From Candidatus Poseidoniaceae archaeon (GTDB taxonomy: Archaea; Thermoplasmatota; Poseidoniia; Poseidoniales; Poseidoniaceae): a stretch of DNA of 64,000 bases. Numbering within the stretch: the stretch's first letter is position 1; each line of letters opens with the position of its first letter. A program made the position numbers and the translations under genes. Under the pieces are notes generated by a model. It was not told where the DNA came from. It saw only the letters and a program-made list of their open reading frames with translations, and ran no database searches. Shown piece by piece: positions 47,054 through 57,223 of the stretch. Location of the stretch: positions 62,001-126,000 of the forward strand of contig JASLKG010000006.1 in NCBI GenBank assembly GCA_030747695.1, in the 5' to 3' direction.

Positions 47054-48172
47054 TTAGATGCCCCAATACCGTTCAGATTGGGCTTGTCTTGCTTGAACAG
47101 CGCGTACAATTGTAGTGGTTACCCAAAGCACAGCAATCCACATTAAAGGCTCTAGTAAATCATTAAAAATAGTTTGAACTGAGAATTCATAATTAGCACC
47201 ACTCATCACATTTAGCGCAATATCTAATCCCTTATTCAGGAATGAATATACAACCATTCCAAATACTGATAATACTATTAATCTACCTGAAAATGAACCC
47301 TTCTTTAATCTAAGCAACATGAATCCAGCAGTAGAGGTTAGGAACGCAATGACAATCCACGCTAGAGATGAGTGAATAACACTAATCCAAGTGGCAGATA
47401 TACTTGAATTAGAATTAGCTTCAGTAAAGGTGTCATATCCTGTAGCAACTGCAAATATGGCACTAAAAACAGTAGCAGTCCACAGCAGTGAAGAGAACAT
47501 TGCAGCATCAGCATTATCTCTCATCTCTTGTGCTATACGCCCCACCGTAGCTTCTAATCCTAGGCCCTTTGACAGAATGAATAAACCTAGTAACAAAGGC
47601 AATGCCCCAATGACAATTCCTCCTAGATCGTCAGGAAGCATCACGCCCAATCCAAATATTGCTAAGATTGTCCCTAAAGGAACTAGCATTTTCGACCGCC
47701 ATTTTGGATCTTCTAAGGCCTTTACGATGTAATAGTAAGTTCCTTCGATACCTTTTGATTGTTTCACTATTATTTTTTGTACGTGGTCAATTCTTACTTG
47801 ACTTTGAATAATTGGTAAGACAGACTCGTCTTCTGCACCATCAGTCACAAGAATCGCCATATCTGGTTGGAATTCAGCAACTACTTCTTCAAGCTGAGCA
47901 GCAATAGATCTATCTGAAATGGAACCTACCTTTTCATCACCGGTTAGGATTGCGATTTCAACATCATCACTTTCATTATTAGAGTCTGCAATATTATCGT
48001 GCTGATTCAATGCGCCTAGAATTGCATTAGTATCACTTTCTTCCGGATCAGCAATCCCCAATCTAAGTGCAGCAGTAAGGACTTGTTTTCTGCCAACAAC
48101 CGGCCCTCTAATGGCAGTTTTCAGCCCAAGGTCATTATCGCGATCAACAGTCAAAACTAGTGTGCGCGTCAT
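47054..48172 (-). CDS. DUF373 archaeal integral membrane protein
   Basis: A 372-residue archaeal protein of the DUF373 family. The cytosolic part begins LVLTVDRDNDLGLKTAIRGPVVGR (typical start) with a Rossmann-like region DMAILVTDGAEDESVLPII. After ~165 there are about six hydrophobic helices. Biochemical role is not known for the family. ATG 48172 is 44 bases from priL's stop on the same strand. Confidence 0.8.
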   Translation of the reverse strand: MTRTLVLTVDRDNDLGLKTAIRGPVVGRKQVLTAALRLGIADPEESDTNAILGALNQHDNIADSNNESDDVEIAILTGDEKVGSISDRSIAAQLEEVVAEFQPDMAILVTDGAEDESVLPIIQSQVRIDHVQKIIVKQSKGIEGTYYYIVKALEDPKWRSKMLVPLGTILAIFGLGVMLPDDLGGIVIGALPLLLGLFILSKGLGLEATVGRIAQEMRDNADAAMFSSLLWTATVFSAIFAVATGYDTFTEANSNSSISATWISVIHSSLAWIVIAFLTSTAGFMLLRLKKGSFSGRLIVLSVFGMVVYSFLNKGLDIALNVMSGANYEFSVQTIFNDLLEPLMWIAVLWVTTTIVRAVQARQAQSERYWGI

Positions 48173-48216
48173 GTACTTGAACCTCCGTTATGGTAGTCGG
48201 ATGTGGCACCACTTCA

Positions 48217-49362
48217 TCAAGCATCGCCCGAATAGGGAGTATTTGCTGGCAACTTTTCCACATTTTGTTTACTTCGTCTACGTTGTTTGGCGCGAATATA
48301 TTTCAATGGATGATCCATCCATGGTTGGTCACAAAGTCGATCATCACCAGTTTTGACCCCACAGTTGTGATTAACTTTCAATTTCGGGCACCCTGCCGGC
48401 ACATATTCACGATCATACAAGTGATTTACTTGGTATGTGGTAGTTCCTTCATTATAATCAGGAGCACTTTTGAAAAATTCAATTGTTGTTTCAGGCGGTA
48501 GGCCAATGGTTCTAGAAATCGCTGCTAGAAAAACACGGCCAAAGTGATTAACATTGATACCTTGCGATAGTTCCGCAATAGCCTTCTTCATGCAGGGAGG
48601 CCAATCTTCTTTTCCAGCCCCAACCATAGAAATAGCATTTGCAGTTCGGCTAGCCACTAATCCCCGTATCATCCCGACTGGTTCTGAGAGCCTTATTGCA
48701 AGCCCTTCATCCATCGAATTCATTTTACTAATCGCATCATTTTTTATTTCATCTTTCATTCTTTCTCGAAGTAGCCTTGCAAGTTTACCAGAGGAAGAAT
48801 ATTTTTCATCTTCATCATGTAATAATACCCAACTATCTTTTATTTCACAATTAGGTAGTCTCCATCTAGGTCCTGAAATTCCGATACACAATTCTACAAA
48901 ATCAGCCAAACCAATTTTCCATTCACCATTTTCTTCACGCTTTATTTGAGTTATGTATGTTTTAGCAATATTTTCTAGATTAGCTAAATCCTTTGTCAGT
49001 ATATTTTGTGCACGTTCAGCTTCAGCCTGTGCCCAGCGCGAAATTAAGCGCTCATCATCACTTGCTCCTACAACTAGTCGCGCATAATAGAATGAAAAAG
49101 CCTCTAGAAGGCGCCCTTCCTCCGTATGTATATCTCCTATTGAAGCTACATCAACACCGTCTTCAGCATCCACCGAATCAATTAATCTTGATCTAGCTCG
49201 GATTCTAGCTCTTTCCATAATTTCACCATCAAGCAATATATCCAAGTCAATTTCGTGTTTCATAGCCATTTTTGTGATCCAACCGGTTGCTTGAGGAAGG
49301 AAGGGATACCTTGAGAGAGTAACCTCATCGGTCAATTCTGGAATGGCAAGAGGCTTTGGCAC
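48217..49362 (-). CDS. priL: DNA primase large subunit
   Basis: The Fe-S subunit of archaeal-eukaryotic primase, which supports RNA/DNA primer synthesis with PriS. The 381-residue protein has four candidate cluster cysteines in the order seen in PriL: PPCMKK, AGCPKL, NHNCG and RLCDQ, with the conserved HPLKYI segment downstream. The start is GTG 49362; it diverges from mptE. The small subunit gene is not in the window. The first 200 residues are helical. Confidence 0.9.
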   Translation of the reverse strand: MPKPLAIPELTDEVTLSRYPFLPQATGWITKMAMKHEIDLDILLDGEIMERARIRARSRLIDSVDAEDGVDVASIGDIHTEEGRLLEAFSFYYARLVVGASDDERLISRWAQAEAERAQNILTKDLANLENIAKTYITQIKREENGEWKIGLADFVELCIGISGPRWRLPNCEIKDSWVLLHDEDEKYSSSGKLARLLRERMKDEIKNDAISKMNSMDEGLAIRLSEPVGMIRGLVASRTANAISMVGAGKEDWPPCMKKAIAELSQGINVNHFGRVFLAAISRTIGLPPETTIEFFKSAPDYNEGTTTYQVNHLYDREYVPAGCPKLKVNHNCGVKTGDDRLCDQPWMDHPLKYIRAKQRRRSKQNVEKLPANTPYSGDA

Positions 49363-49429
49363 GATTTTGTTGATATCGGCGATGGCACTTGAACCCTCTC
49401 ATTCATGTGTATGTTTTATTTCGGCAAGG

Positions 49430-50068
49430 ATGATGGAAGCAGTATTTCCAGACCTAATGTCCATCCAAGATGGGTTTAGAGAGGAATTTGGATGGGCGCT
49501 TGAAGATGACATATCTAGTGCATTAAAACTCAAAGAAACCTGTAAGCAACCAAAAGCAATAGTTCGGTTTACTGGAACAGTAACAGTTGTCGGAGCAGCA
49601 GCATCTAGCAATGTATTTAGTGAAAATCCGATAATAGCAGCAGATGGAGCAGTTGGTTCATTGAAAACATTAGAAAATCTAAAACTTGTAGTTACTGATT
49701 GTGATGGTTATCCATACCTTACAAGAGCAATAGAAGCACATATTCCATTAGCTATACACGCGCATGGAGATAACGTAGAAGAATGGAAAAGAACTCTCGC
49801 TGAACTTGATGAAGAACACCCAGTATTATTGACTCATCAAACCCCTCTTTACATTCCTGAAATGAGCAATCCGGGTGGATTTACAGATGGAGATAGAGCC
49901 GTTTGCATAGCGTTTGCATTAGGAGCAGAACAAGTTGAATTAGTAGGATTTAGTTCGTCTGAAGTTGGAAAATGGTCTTGTGAAACAAACCCAGAAAGAA
50001 AACAGATTAAATTACAATGGATGAAAGAAGTGCTATCAATATTGAATCTGGAGGTTTTGGATGAATAA
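49430..50068 (+). CDS. mptE: MptE-like 6-hydroxymethyl-dihydropterin diphosphokinase (DUF115)
   Basis: Predicted to add diphosphate to 6-hydroxymethyl-7,8-dihydropterin in archaeal folate/methanopterin synthesis. About 212 residues from ATG 49430; an ATG follows at 49433. Motifs of DUF115: DGAVGSLKTLENLKLVVTDCDG, HAHGDNV, and NPGGFTDGDRAVCIAFALGA. Longer upstream starts overlap priL's start region and show no fold. It overlaps the following membrane protein by 8 bases. Confidence 0.85.
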   Translation: MMEAVFPDLMSIQDGFREEFGWALEDDISSALKLKETCKQPKAIVRFTGTVTVVGAAASSNVFSENPIIAADGAVGSLKTLENLKLVVTDCDGYPYLTRAIEAHIPLAIHAHGDNVEEWKRTLAELDEEHPVLLTHQTPLYIPEMSNPGGFTDGDRAVCIAFALGAEQVELVGFSSSEVGKWSCETNPERKQIKLQWMKEVLSILNLEVLDE

Positions 50069-50642
50069 AAATCAGATATATTGGGTTGTAGCAATATTAG
50101 TCATAAACGGAGGATGGGCAAGTATTGCAGGGAATACAGTATCTCAAGAAATCAATCGCCCCGGAGCAGATTTTTCATACGAGAGAGAAGCAGATATTGG
50201 TACTTTATTTTCTGAAGACAAAATTCCCATTTCGATTGAGTGTTCATTCACGTCAATTAATGGTGAAAATCACGAGGTAGGGTGGGAGCTCGTAAAAGAG
50301 GGAAAACTCATAGCGTCATGGAATGGCAACTCAAGTGAAAATTGCATAGGATGGGCAGGAGAAGTAAATGGAGGTAGTTATGTTGTGCGCACACTTTCTA
50401 ATGAGAGTTTAGAAACAACAATCACATTGAATATACAACCATTTGAACCGTTAAGATATCATGTCCATATAGCAATGACATTTTTGATGATAATTTTTGG
50501 ATTCCTTGAAGATTTAGTAAGAAAATTCTGGCCAAAAACCAAGAAAAAGGAACTAGAAAAAACCATTGTAGAGGAAATCAATGTATCCTCGGTGCGGAAT
50601 GAAGGAGTTTGGCAAGATCCAATTAGGCAGAAAAAATCATAA
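50061..50642 (+). CDS. Two-TM protein with external beta-domain, unknown
   Basis: A 193-residue protein. An N-terminal hydrophobic segment (IYWVVAILVINGGWASIAG) precedes ~110 external residues of beta character (EVGWELVKEGKLIASWNG) with two Cys (ECSF and ENCIG). A C-terminal helix (HVHIAMTFLMIIFGFLEDL) and basic tail follow. It overlaps the start of the polD gene's end convergently by 6 bases. No family recognised. Confidence 0.5.
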   Translation: MNKNQIYWVVAILVINGGWASIAGNTVSQEINRPGADFSYEREADIGTLFSEDKIPISIECSFTSINGENHEVGWELVKEGKLIASWNGNSSENCIGWAGEVNGGSYVVRTLSNESLETTITLNIQPFEPLRYHVHIAMTFLMIIFGFLEDLVRKFWPKTKKKELEKTIVEEINVSSVRNEGVWQDPIRQKKS

Positions 50643-53600
50643 GAAATCAGACAAGCTCATTTGTTTAGCCTTATCATTATTGAACAATGATTCAACACTT
50701 TCAGCTAGCCATTCAACATTTTGCTTAGTATAATCATCAACACCATATGTGGCCATAACGTGTTTTGTCACTTCGATATATTTCCTAACAGCCCCTTCTG
50801 TAACCGTTAAAGCAAGATTACCATTACATAATCCTCCTTCTGATTTACTAACTCCAAAAGCACTCATACCCCTTCCAAAATTTTTCGGTGTTTGGATACA
50901 TTTTGCTGCAAGCGGCATACGTCTGTATGAATGTCCGCATTTTAGGCAACGTACTTTTTGTCGTGTAAATGCTACCAGATTACCCCTTAAGTCTGGGAGA
51001 AAATGGGATCTGACAACACTTGACGCCACTGTTCGAACATCCACTCCACGTAACCTGTGGCCAAGAGACAATTGACCATTCATTTTGTCAATCATAGTTT
51101 CCAGGGTTTTGTATGCTGATAATGCAGGCCCTTCATCAATAGAAGTTGTTGAATGCGTGAAACCTAAACCTCTTACTGCAGCAACAGACCCAATTCTTCT
51201 TTCTACAAAATCCATTTTGTTAGCGATTTCTTTGGGATGAGGCTGGGATAGAGTTGCTTCGTAAAACCATCTTTCATAATGCCATCCAGAGTCAACATTC
51301 AGTGCTTCTTTGTCAACCTCAGTTGGATTTAATCTGGTAGTTAGTACTAGAGGAGCATCCATTTGTCCACCGCGATTTGCAGGCAATATATCTCTACTAA
51401 AATTCAACAACCCATCCATTAGCAACATAATGGCATCTTCATCCCCGTCACAATTCCTTCTTTTTGCTGCATGAAATAATGGATGTGCATATCCTCCAGA
51501 AGAGTTGGACCAACCAATTATTCTAGACAAAACTCCACCAGAAGTATGTGGCGCTAATGCACAAATCAAGTGCCCTACTAAATCAGCAGTTGTTTCAACA
51601 TGATAATAAGGTTGTAAACCATAAAATTTGACAAGTAAATCGTCTATAAAATTTGCAGTTTTTACAAAATAATCAGCTGCAGTTTTTGAAATAATAAAAT
51701 CCTGTGGAAACATTTCTAGTAATTGCGTATTACTTTGCAATTCATTCCCTTCGTAATCATGTGTGTAACCTAGGTGTTTCAACTGATTATAATCAACACT
51801 GATTTCCTTTGGCGTAAAATGAGTTACAGGGACATCACTCATATCAAACCTAATAGTTCCATCTCTAAAGACAGGTAAACCGTAATGTGCACGTAATATC
51901 CCCTTTTCTAAAGCTTCAGGTGTTTGATTTTTACTTTTTAATATCTTAGCACCTTTAATCCGTTTAGGTAATCTATCTAGATTTAATCTGATTCTAGCGT
52001 CTTCAAGTAAGTGATCGATTCTTACGGTTTGTAATTCCCCACGTCTTCGCGATTTACTAGTATCAGAATTAGATCTCATCACAGTTCTTCCATTACATAC
52101 TTCACCAGGCAAACTGTTCCCAAAACTGTCAACCTTTCTGTGGTGGCAATTTATCATTGGGGACTTTCGTTTACATTTTGTACAAAATCGAATTCCCATC
52201 TGAACTTTGATTTCACTTTTTAATTCTGCATTACTCATAAGCCTTTGATTTCCACCTTGTAATTCAAGAGGAAAAAGAGAATTAACAGTTGGTTTTTCTC
52301 TAGGCGCAGCCTTTTCTGGCCTCCCCATTCTACTGCCAATTCTAACGGGAGCACTATGTTCCCAACGGATATGTGAAACTTCTCTTATCAGTGGCAATAT
52401 CCCATCAACATTGTAATTGTCTTCCAAAATCTGTGCTTTGAGATATTCTTCTGGATTTTTTGGTCCCTTGTCAGGTAATTCAGCAGCGGCATCTTTGCCA
52501 ATTTTATCGGTTTCAGAAATCCCAAGGCCTCTTTGCCTTGCATTTGTTTCAGCTGCAATTCGTATGGCGCCCCGTTCCTTTTCCAAATTGCTTCGGCGCA
52601 AATGTTCACTTTCAAGAGTTGCTTGAGCCGTTCTAAGCGAGCTGATATGACGAGTGTAAATTTTTATGGCATCTTCTATTTTTATTAGCTTTGAATTTTC
52701 ATACGAAAAACCCAAACCATCTAACAGCGCTTCCCATCCTGATGTGATTATCAAATCATTATCTTCATGATGGTGGCTAAGGCCAAGCATGAGGGCTGAA
52801 CCTTTGATTAGCCCATGCATTTGCAAAACCCATCCGAATGGCATTCTCTTAGAGAAAATTGGTTTTTCAAGCGCGATCTTAGGCCCTGGTATATTGTTGT
52901 AATCTATCTCCACATTTTCTTCAGGCCTCAATTTGTCCATTGCACTAGAGTTCCAATTTTCTACACCATTTTTTATCCTAAAGGAATTGTTTTCAACAAT
53001 TCCGTTTTCAACGATTTTTAGTAATTCAGGGACCCATTCAATGGGCAAATCTAACCACCACGGGTTATGGGGAGAGGGTAATGATGTTGCAAAACGCAAC
53101 GCAACAGATTTTGCTTGATTCCAAGATAATTTTGTAGTGATTAAAACATCCCTCCACCTTTTGCGAATCAACGCTCTTTGACCAAGATTAATCCCCTGTG
53201 ATATTGGGATTCCTGGTACTCCTTCAGGAAGAATATCTCTATCTATCCCGCATAATCTGGAAAATTCTTCAGCGGCCTGCTCACTATCAATAGCATCAAT
53301 AAGATCTGCAGCCCACCAATCTTGAGAATATCCTGCAGGAACTAAATGCTTGTTGTTTTCCATAAACTCTCCATATCCAAGTACTAGTTCTCCATTGTCC
53401 CATACGGAGGCAACCCTTGGCTTGAGTTTGCGAAACTCAACTTCTGTATCGATCCGTTTGAAACTTCCATCTTTCAAAATCACCCATGGGCCTTCTGCCA
53501 AATCACAGGGAGTAATTGCACAAGCTTTACCCGGGCGCTCTATTTTCATCTGAGTCCCAATGGTAATGAAATCATCCATTGCAGCCATACTTGCAGGATT

Positions 53601-54686
53601 ACATGAACCAGCAGCCAATCCTGAAGGCCTAGCTCTACCATATCTCAATCTAAACCCTCCAGGTTCAAGAGGGCCGCCAAAAACAGGCCTTCCTGCAATG
53701 ATATCCCGCATAAATTTCTCATTATATCGAACCTTTCTAGATTTGAAATTAGATTTTTTATCATTTTGATTTTTATCTTTACCTTTATTTGCAAACTCAG
53801 AGATAAAATCCCATCCAGGAACACTTAATCTCTCTGTGTGTTTTTGTATTTTAGGTGCCTTTAAGCACATCCCCTCTCCAATTACTAGAAGGACACCACC
53901 TCGAATTCTTGCTTCGTCAATATTTCTTACACGGCCATAACCTGCACATTCAATAGATTCTGTAGACTCACCATTAATCATTATCGGACAAGCCCTTACA
54001 ATAGTATCAATTTCTTCTGGGGGAGGTCTATATTGCAAATTGCCACGATATAGGCCAAACTCTTCTTTGACACGTTCAACTTCAGGAGTTGTAGGATTAT
54101 AGGCATCAACACCTAATTCTCTTCGAATCATATCAGCAATTAGCACTGCAAGCGCCTGCGCAGTACCCCCTGCGGCTCTGATAGGGCCTGCGAAATGTAC
54201 TGAAAGAAATTGTGACCCATCTAAATTATTTAACAATCTTACTTCACTTATACCTTCAAGTGGTGCTACTAATACTGCTTCGGTAAGTATTGCTAATCCC
54301 ACTCGTATTCCGACATCAATACTCTTTTGTAAATCATAACCATTTTCTTTGAATTTAATTGCAACCTTTTGAGCCATCTTTATTGCTGTAGTTTCTCTGT
54401 CGTCTTCTGCTAGTAATTTTCTGATATCTTCTGCAACTTCTTCCCCTTCAAGATATTCAACCAGCAATTTTTCAGTTCGGCTAGCAAGATCTTCTGCACG
54501 CGGGATTTCCACTTCGAGCGAATGATCAAAACCCAGATTTCTTGCTTTACTAGCAATATTGTAAGCTTCATCAGTTCTTTGGTCAAACCATTCTTGATAT
54601 GATTTCATTTCTTCCTCTAAACGAGGAATATCTAAGCCAATAAGAGGGTCATGGATGTCGATTACGCCCACTCCCTCAGATGCCAT
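50637..54686 (-). CDS. polC: DNA polymerase D large subunit (DP2)
   Basis: Catalytic subunit of the archaeal replicative polymerase PolD. About 1,349 residues from ATG 54686 (the longer frame would run into pyrE antisense). The fold shows the DP2 start (PRLEEEMKSYQEWFDQRTDEAY), the RAAGGTAQALAVLIADMIRR region, zinc knuckles (RFCTKCKRKSP, and later CLKCGHSYRRMPLAAKC), and the catalytic acidic patch NCDGDEDAIMLLMDGLLN. No intein motif or in-frame insertion was seen. The small subunit is not in the window. Confidence 0.95.
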   Translation of the reverse strand: MASEGVGVIDIHDPLIGLDIPRLEEEMKSYQEWFDQRTDEAYNIASKARNLGFDHSLEVEIPRAEDLASRTEKLLVEYLEGEEVAEDIRKLLAEDDRETTAIKMAQKVAIKFKENGYDLQKSIDVGIRVGLAILTEAVLVAPLEGISEVRLLNNLDGSQFLSVHFAGPIRAAGGTAQALAVLIADMIRRELGVDAYNPTTPEVERVKEEFGLYRGNLQYRPPPEEIDTIVRACPIMINGESTESIECAGYGRVRNIDEARIRGGVLLVIGEGMCLKAPKIQKHTERLSVPGWDFISEFANKGKDKNQNDKKSNFKSRKVRYNEKFMRDIIAGRPVFGGPLEPGGFRLRYGRARPSGLAAGSCNPASMAAMDDFITIGTQMKIERPGKACAITPCDLAEGPWVILKDGSFKRIDTEVEFRKLKPRVASVWDNGELVLGYGEFMENNKHLVPAGYSQDWWAADLIDAIDSEQAAEEFSRLCGIDRDILPEGVPGIPISQGINLGQRALIRKRWRDVLITTKLSWNQAKSVALRFATSLPSPHNPWWLDLPIEWVPELLKIVENGIVENNSFRIKNGVENWNSSAMDKLRPEENVEIDYNNIPGPKIALEKPIFSKRMPFGWVLQMHGLIKGSALMLGLSHHHEDNDLIITSGWEALLDGLGFSYENSKLIKIEDAIKIYTRHISSLRTAQATLESEHLRRSNLEKERGAIRIAAETNARQRGLGISETDKIGKDAAAELPDKGPKNPEEYLKAQILEDNYNVDGILPLIREVSHIRWEHSAPVRIGSRMGRPEKAAPREKPTVNSLFPLELQGGNQRLMSNAELKSEIKVQMGIRFCTKCKRKSPMINCHHRKVDSFGNSLPGEVCNGRTVMRSNSDTSKSRRRGELQTVRIDHLLEDARIRLNLDRLPKRIKGAKILKSKNQTPEALEKGILRAHYGLPVFRDGTIRFDMSDVPVTHFTPKEISVDYNQLKHLGYTHDYEGNELQSNTQLLEMFPQDFIISKTAADYFVKTANFIDDLLVKFYGLQPYYHVETTADLVGHLICALAPHTSGGVLSRIIGWSNSSGGYAHPLFHAAKRRNCDGDEDAIMLLMDGLLNFSRDILPANRGGQMDAPLVLTTRLNPTEVDKEALNVDSGWHYERWFYEATLSQPHPKEIANKMDFVERRIGSVAAVRGLGFTHSTTSIDEGPALSAYKTLETMIDKMNGQLSLGHRLRGVDVRTVASSVVRSHFLPDLRGNLVAFTRQKVRCLKCGHSYRRMPLAAKCIQTPKNFGRGMSAFGVSKSEGGLCNGNLALTVTEGAVRKYIEVTKHVMATYGVDDYTKQNVEWLAESVESLFNNDKAKQMSLSDFL

Positions 54687-54782
54687 GTCTGTGGCTTTTG
54701 GGCGGGGGCACATAAGACCTTCACTGGCAAAGAGCGATTGTAAAAGCGAAGGTTCATGCAATGTATGCACAACGGTGTACAC

Positions 54783-55376
54783 ATGACAGTGCCACAGGGG
54801 CTCCGCAATGACCCAAGTTGGGAGCGATTGGTTGAACTGGTGAAAGAATTGGCGTTTATTGATGGAGGTAGCGATGATGCATTCCAATTGGCAAGCGGCC
54901 GAAAAAGTCGTTGGTTCTTTGATATGAAACCAATAATGATGCACCCAGAAGCAGGCCGAATAATTGGCAATTTGATGAATCTTAGAGCAGATGAGATTGG
55001 TGCAGATTTTGTGGGAGGATTAGAGTTGGGAGCGATTCCTCTTACAGCGTTAGTAGTCGCTACAGACTTTACTTCACCCCGTCGAGGCTTTATGGTTAGA
55101 AAAGAAGCAAAAGGACGAGGAGGACGCAAAACTAACAACCCTCCTGGCATAGAAGGAACATCAATTACAGAAGGAGGAAATGTGATCGTTCTTGAAGACG
55201 TTACTACTACAGGTGGCTCTGCAATAAAAGCAGTACACCGCATAGAAAAGGAAACCGCTTGCAAGGTAGTTGCAGTAATCAGTATATTGGACCGCCAAGA
55301 GGGCGGAGCAGAAGCATTTGCGGAAGCAGGAATCCCGTTTGAAAGTTTACTTGTGAGATCAGATATCTCCGGGTGA
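54783..55376 (+). CDS. pyrE: Orotate phosphoribosyltransferase
   Basis: Makes orotidine 5'-phosphate from orotate and PRPP in pyrimidine synthesis. About 197 residues. The PRPP-binding loop is VIVLEDVTTTGGSA and the N-terminal FQLASGRKSRWFFD with MVRKEAKGRG is typical. ATG 54783 fits the family start; two ATGs at 54756 and 54765 are also in frame. It diverges from the PolD gene by 96 bases and is followed 4 bases later by a methyltransferase. Confidence 0.92.
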   Translation: MTVPQGLRNDPSWERLVELVKELAFIDGGSDDAFQLASGRKSRWFFDMKPIMMHPEAGRIIGNLMNLRADEIGADFVGGLELGAIPLTALVVATDFTSPRRGFMVRKEAKGRGGRKTNNPPGIEGTSITEGGNVIVLEDVTTTGGSAIKAVHRIEKETACKVVAVISILDRQEGGAEAFAEAGIPFESLLVRSDISG

Positions 55377-55380
55377 TTTC

Positions 55381-56601
55381 ATGGAAATTAACCCAAACGA
55401 AGCAGATATATCAGGGCCTACTGTGAATGATAATACTGCACCTGAAGGATTATCTTTCCATTATGCTGAGGGAGCCAAACAACTCGCAACACCATGGCAA
55501 GTATCCATAGAAAGGGCAAAATTAGTTAGAAAATGCAACATTCATCCAGGAAAAATAGTCGATCCTGCTTGTGGAAGCGGCATCCAATTAGCTGCTTATT
55601 GTGCAATATTAGGTCGACAAGGATTAGGCATCGAACTCGATGAGGAAACAGCAAAATCAGCAGCAGCCAATTTTCGCAGAATAGCTGAGCAAGGATTCGA
55701 CTCTTCATTATTGGAATCGACAATTAGAATTGGAGATGGCACTACTACTGATGATAAAGAAAAATTTTCAATGCTTCATGTTGATCCCGCCCGACCCCGC
55801 AATTCACGTTCACATAGTCTTGAGGAAATGCAACCACAATTACCGGCAATATTTGAAAATTGGAAAGAAAAACTAATCCACGATGAGCGAGGTCCAGCAA
55901 TCCTTCTTGATTTATCTCCGCGTCTTTCAGATAAGCAAAGATTGGAAGTAGAATCAATTGTAGAAGATTTCTGGCCAAACATAGGACACACATGGACTTG
56001 GACTAGTCGAGGAAAGGGAAGAATAGACCGCCTTTCACTTTGGATTGGACAACTATCCAAGCCTTCAATATCTAGGAGATTTATCCGAATACCCCCCGAT
56101 ATGAAAGCAACACCATTAATCATTGAAGGAAATAAATCCTCCAATATAGAGCAAAATCGCCTTCCAAGGAAAGGCGATTATGTCACAATATTAGATTCAG
56201 CACTAGTCGAATCAGGATTAGCTGATGAATGGCTGAGTCAGATTTTGTGCAATCAGGAATTAACATGGATGGTAGTAAATGGACGACGGCCACAGATTTC
56301 ACATCAATCAGCAATTCCTTTGAGCAACAAAGAAGAGAAAATACTTATTCAAGCATCTGGTAGAGTAGTAAAATTGGTGCATACAGAATTAACAGAAGAA
56401 ACAATTTCTACAATAATTGCTGCAGCTAGAGAATATGGATTTGGCAAACTCACCCTACGGGTGCCTCTCCCTCCAGAACAACATCCTAGTCTACAAGGGA
56501 GTATAGATCGCCAACTATCCGCAAGGGGCGGACCTTACACCGGTTTCATAGTCAAACAACCGGGCGATTCTATGCTATTATTGTGTGTAGATAGTTCTTG
56601 A
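55381..56601 (+). CDS. Class I SAM-dependent methyltransferase
   Basis: A 406-residue protein. Motif I is VDPACGSGIQLAAY (residues ~61-74) after a helical N-terminus, followed by GIELDEETAKSAAANF and a catalytic-style DPARP. The C-terminal ~150 residues resemble a THUMP-like extension seen next to some RNA methyltransferases; that is a loose match. It follows pyrE by 4 bases and is last before the ribosomal cluster. Target unknown, RNA likely. Confidence 0.75.
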   Translation: MEINPNEADISGPTVNDNTAPEGLSFHYAEGAKQLATPWQVSIERAKLVRKCNIHPGKIVDPACGSGIQLAAYCAILGRQGLGIELDEETAKSAAANFRRIAEQGFDSSLLESTIRIGDGTTTDDKEKFSMLHVDPARPRNSRSHSLEEMQPQLPAIFENWKEKLIHDERGPAILLDLSPRLSDKQRLEVESIVEDFWPNIGHTWTWTSRGKGRIDRLSLWIGQLSKPSISRRFIRIPPDMKATPLIIEGNKSSNIEQNRLPRKGDYVTILDSALVESGLADEWLSQILCNQELTWMVVNGRRPQISHQSAIPLSNKEEKILIQASGRVVKLVHTELTEETISTIIAAAREYGFGKLTLRVPLPPEQHPSLQGSIDRQLSARGGPYTGFIVKQPGDSMLLLCVDSS

Positions 56602-56678
56602 TGGCTTACTGCACATCGAAATACAATATTTGAAACACCCAATCATAGCCGCAGTCTCGCGAATGTAGCATCGCGGTC

Positions 56679-56688
56679 TTCATATAGG
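56679..56688 (+). promoter_or_regulatory. Candidate TATA element of the rps13 operon
   Basis: TTCATATAGG lies ~60 bases upstream of the rps13 ATG, a plausible spot for a TATA box with transcription starting near 56710. By eye only. Confidence 0.4.
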
Positions 56689-56746
56689 GGCGGTTAGTCG
56701 CACAGCCGCTCGACATCACGTCTTACGCGTTATTAGGTGCTTCATC

Positions 56747-57208
56747 ATGGCAAACGACCAAGAATTGGGAGACGATTTCTCATACATGCTACGCATGGCA
56801 GATACTGATATTGATGGATTAAAACCTCTAAAAACCGCTCTTACAGCAGTTCGAGGAATCGGCGATAGAACCGCCTCCCAAATTTGCAATATTACCGGTT
56901 TTGATCCAAAGATGAAAGCTGGTTATTTGGATTCCAAACAACAAGATGTGCTTAAAGAAGCGATTGTGGATTATGCACAATCTGTACCATTGTGGATGTT
57001 AAACCGTCAACGAGATCTAGAATCTGGTGATGAAATTCATCTTTCTGGACAGGACCTAAAATTAACTCAAGAAGATGATATCTCACGACTTCGTTCCATA
57101 AAGTCATACCGTGGTATACGCCACGCTGGAGGCCATAAGGTCCGTGGACAAAGGGGCCGCTCTAATGGCAGATTTGGACTAACTCTGGGTGTACAGAAGA
57201 AGAAATGA
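56747..57208 (+). CDS. rps13: 30S ribosomal protein S13
   Basis: Head protein of the small subunit. 153 residues with TAVRGIGDRTASQI in the N-terminal half and KSYRGIRHAGGHKVRGQRGRS at the C-terminus, both hallmarks of archaeal S13. It starts the rps13-rps4-rps11-rpoD operon, order conserved across archaea. No tRNA gene is seen immediately upstream. Confidence 0.97.
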   Translation: MANDQELGDDFSYMLRMADTDIDGLKPLKTALTAVRGIGDRTASQICNITGFDPKMKAGYLDSKQQDVLKEAIVDYAQSVPLWMLNRQRDLESGDEIHLSGQDLKLTQEDDISRLRSIKSYRGIRHAGGHKVRGQRGRSNGRFGLTLGVQKKK

Positions 57209-57223
57209 TAGGAGGAGAATAAG

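Noticed and set aside
54687-54944. Long upstream extension of the PolD large subunit
   Set aside because: The added ~86 residues are antisense to pyrE and look nothing like DP2; ATG 54686 opens the recognisable N-terminus.
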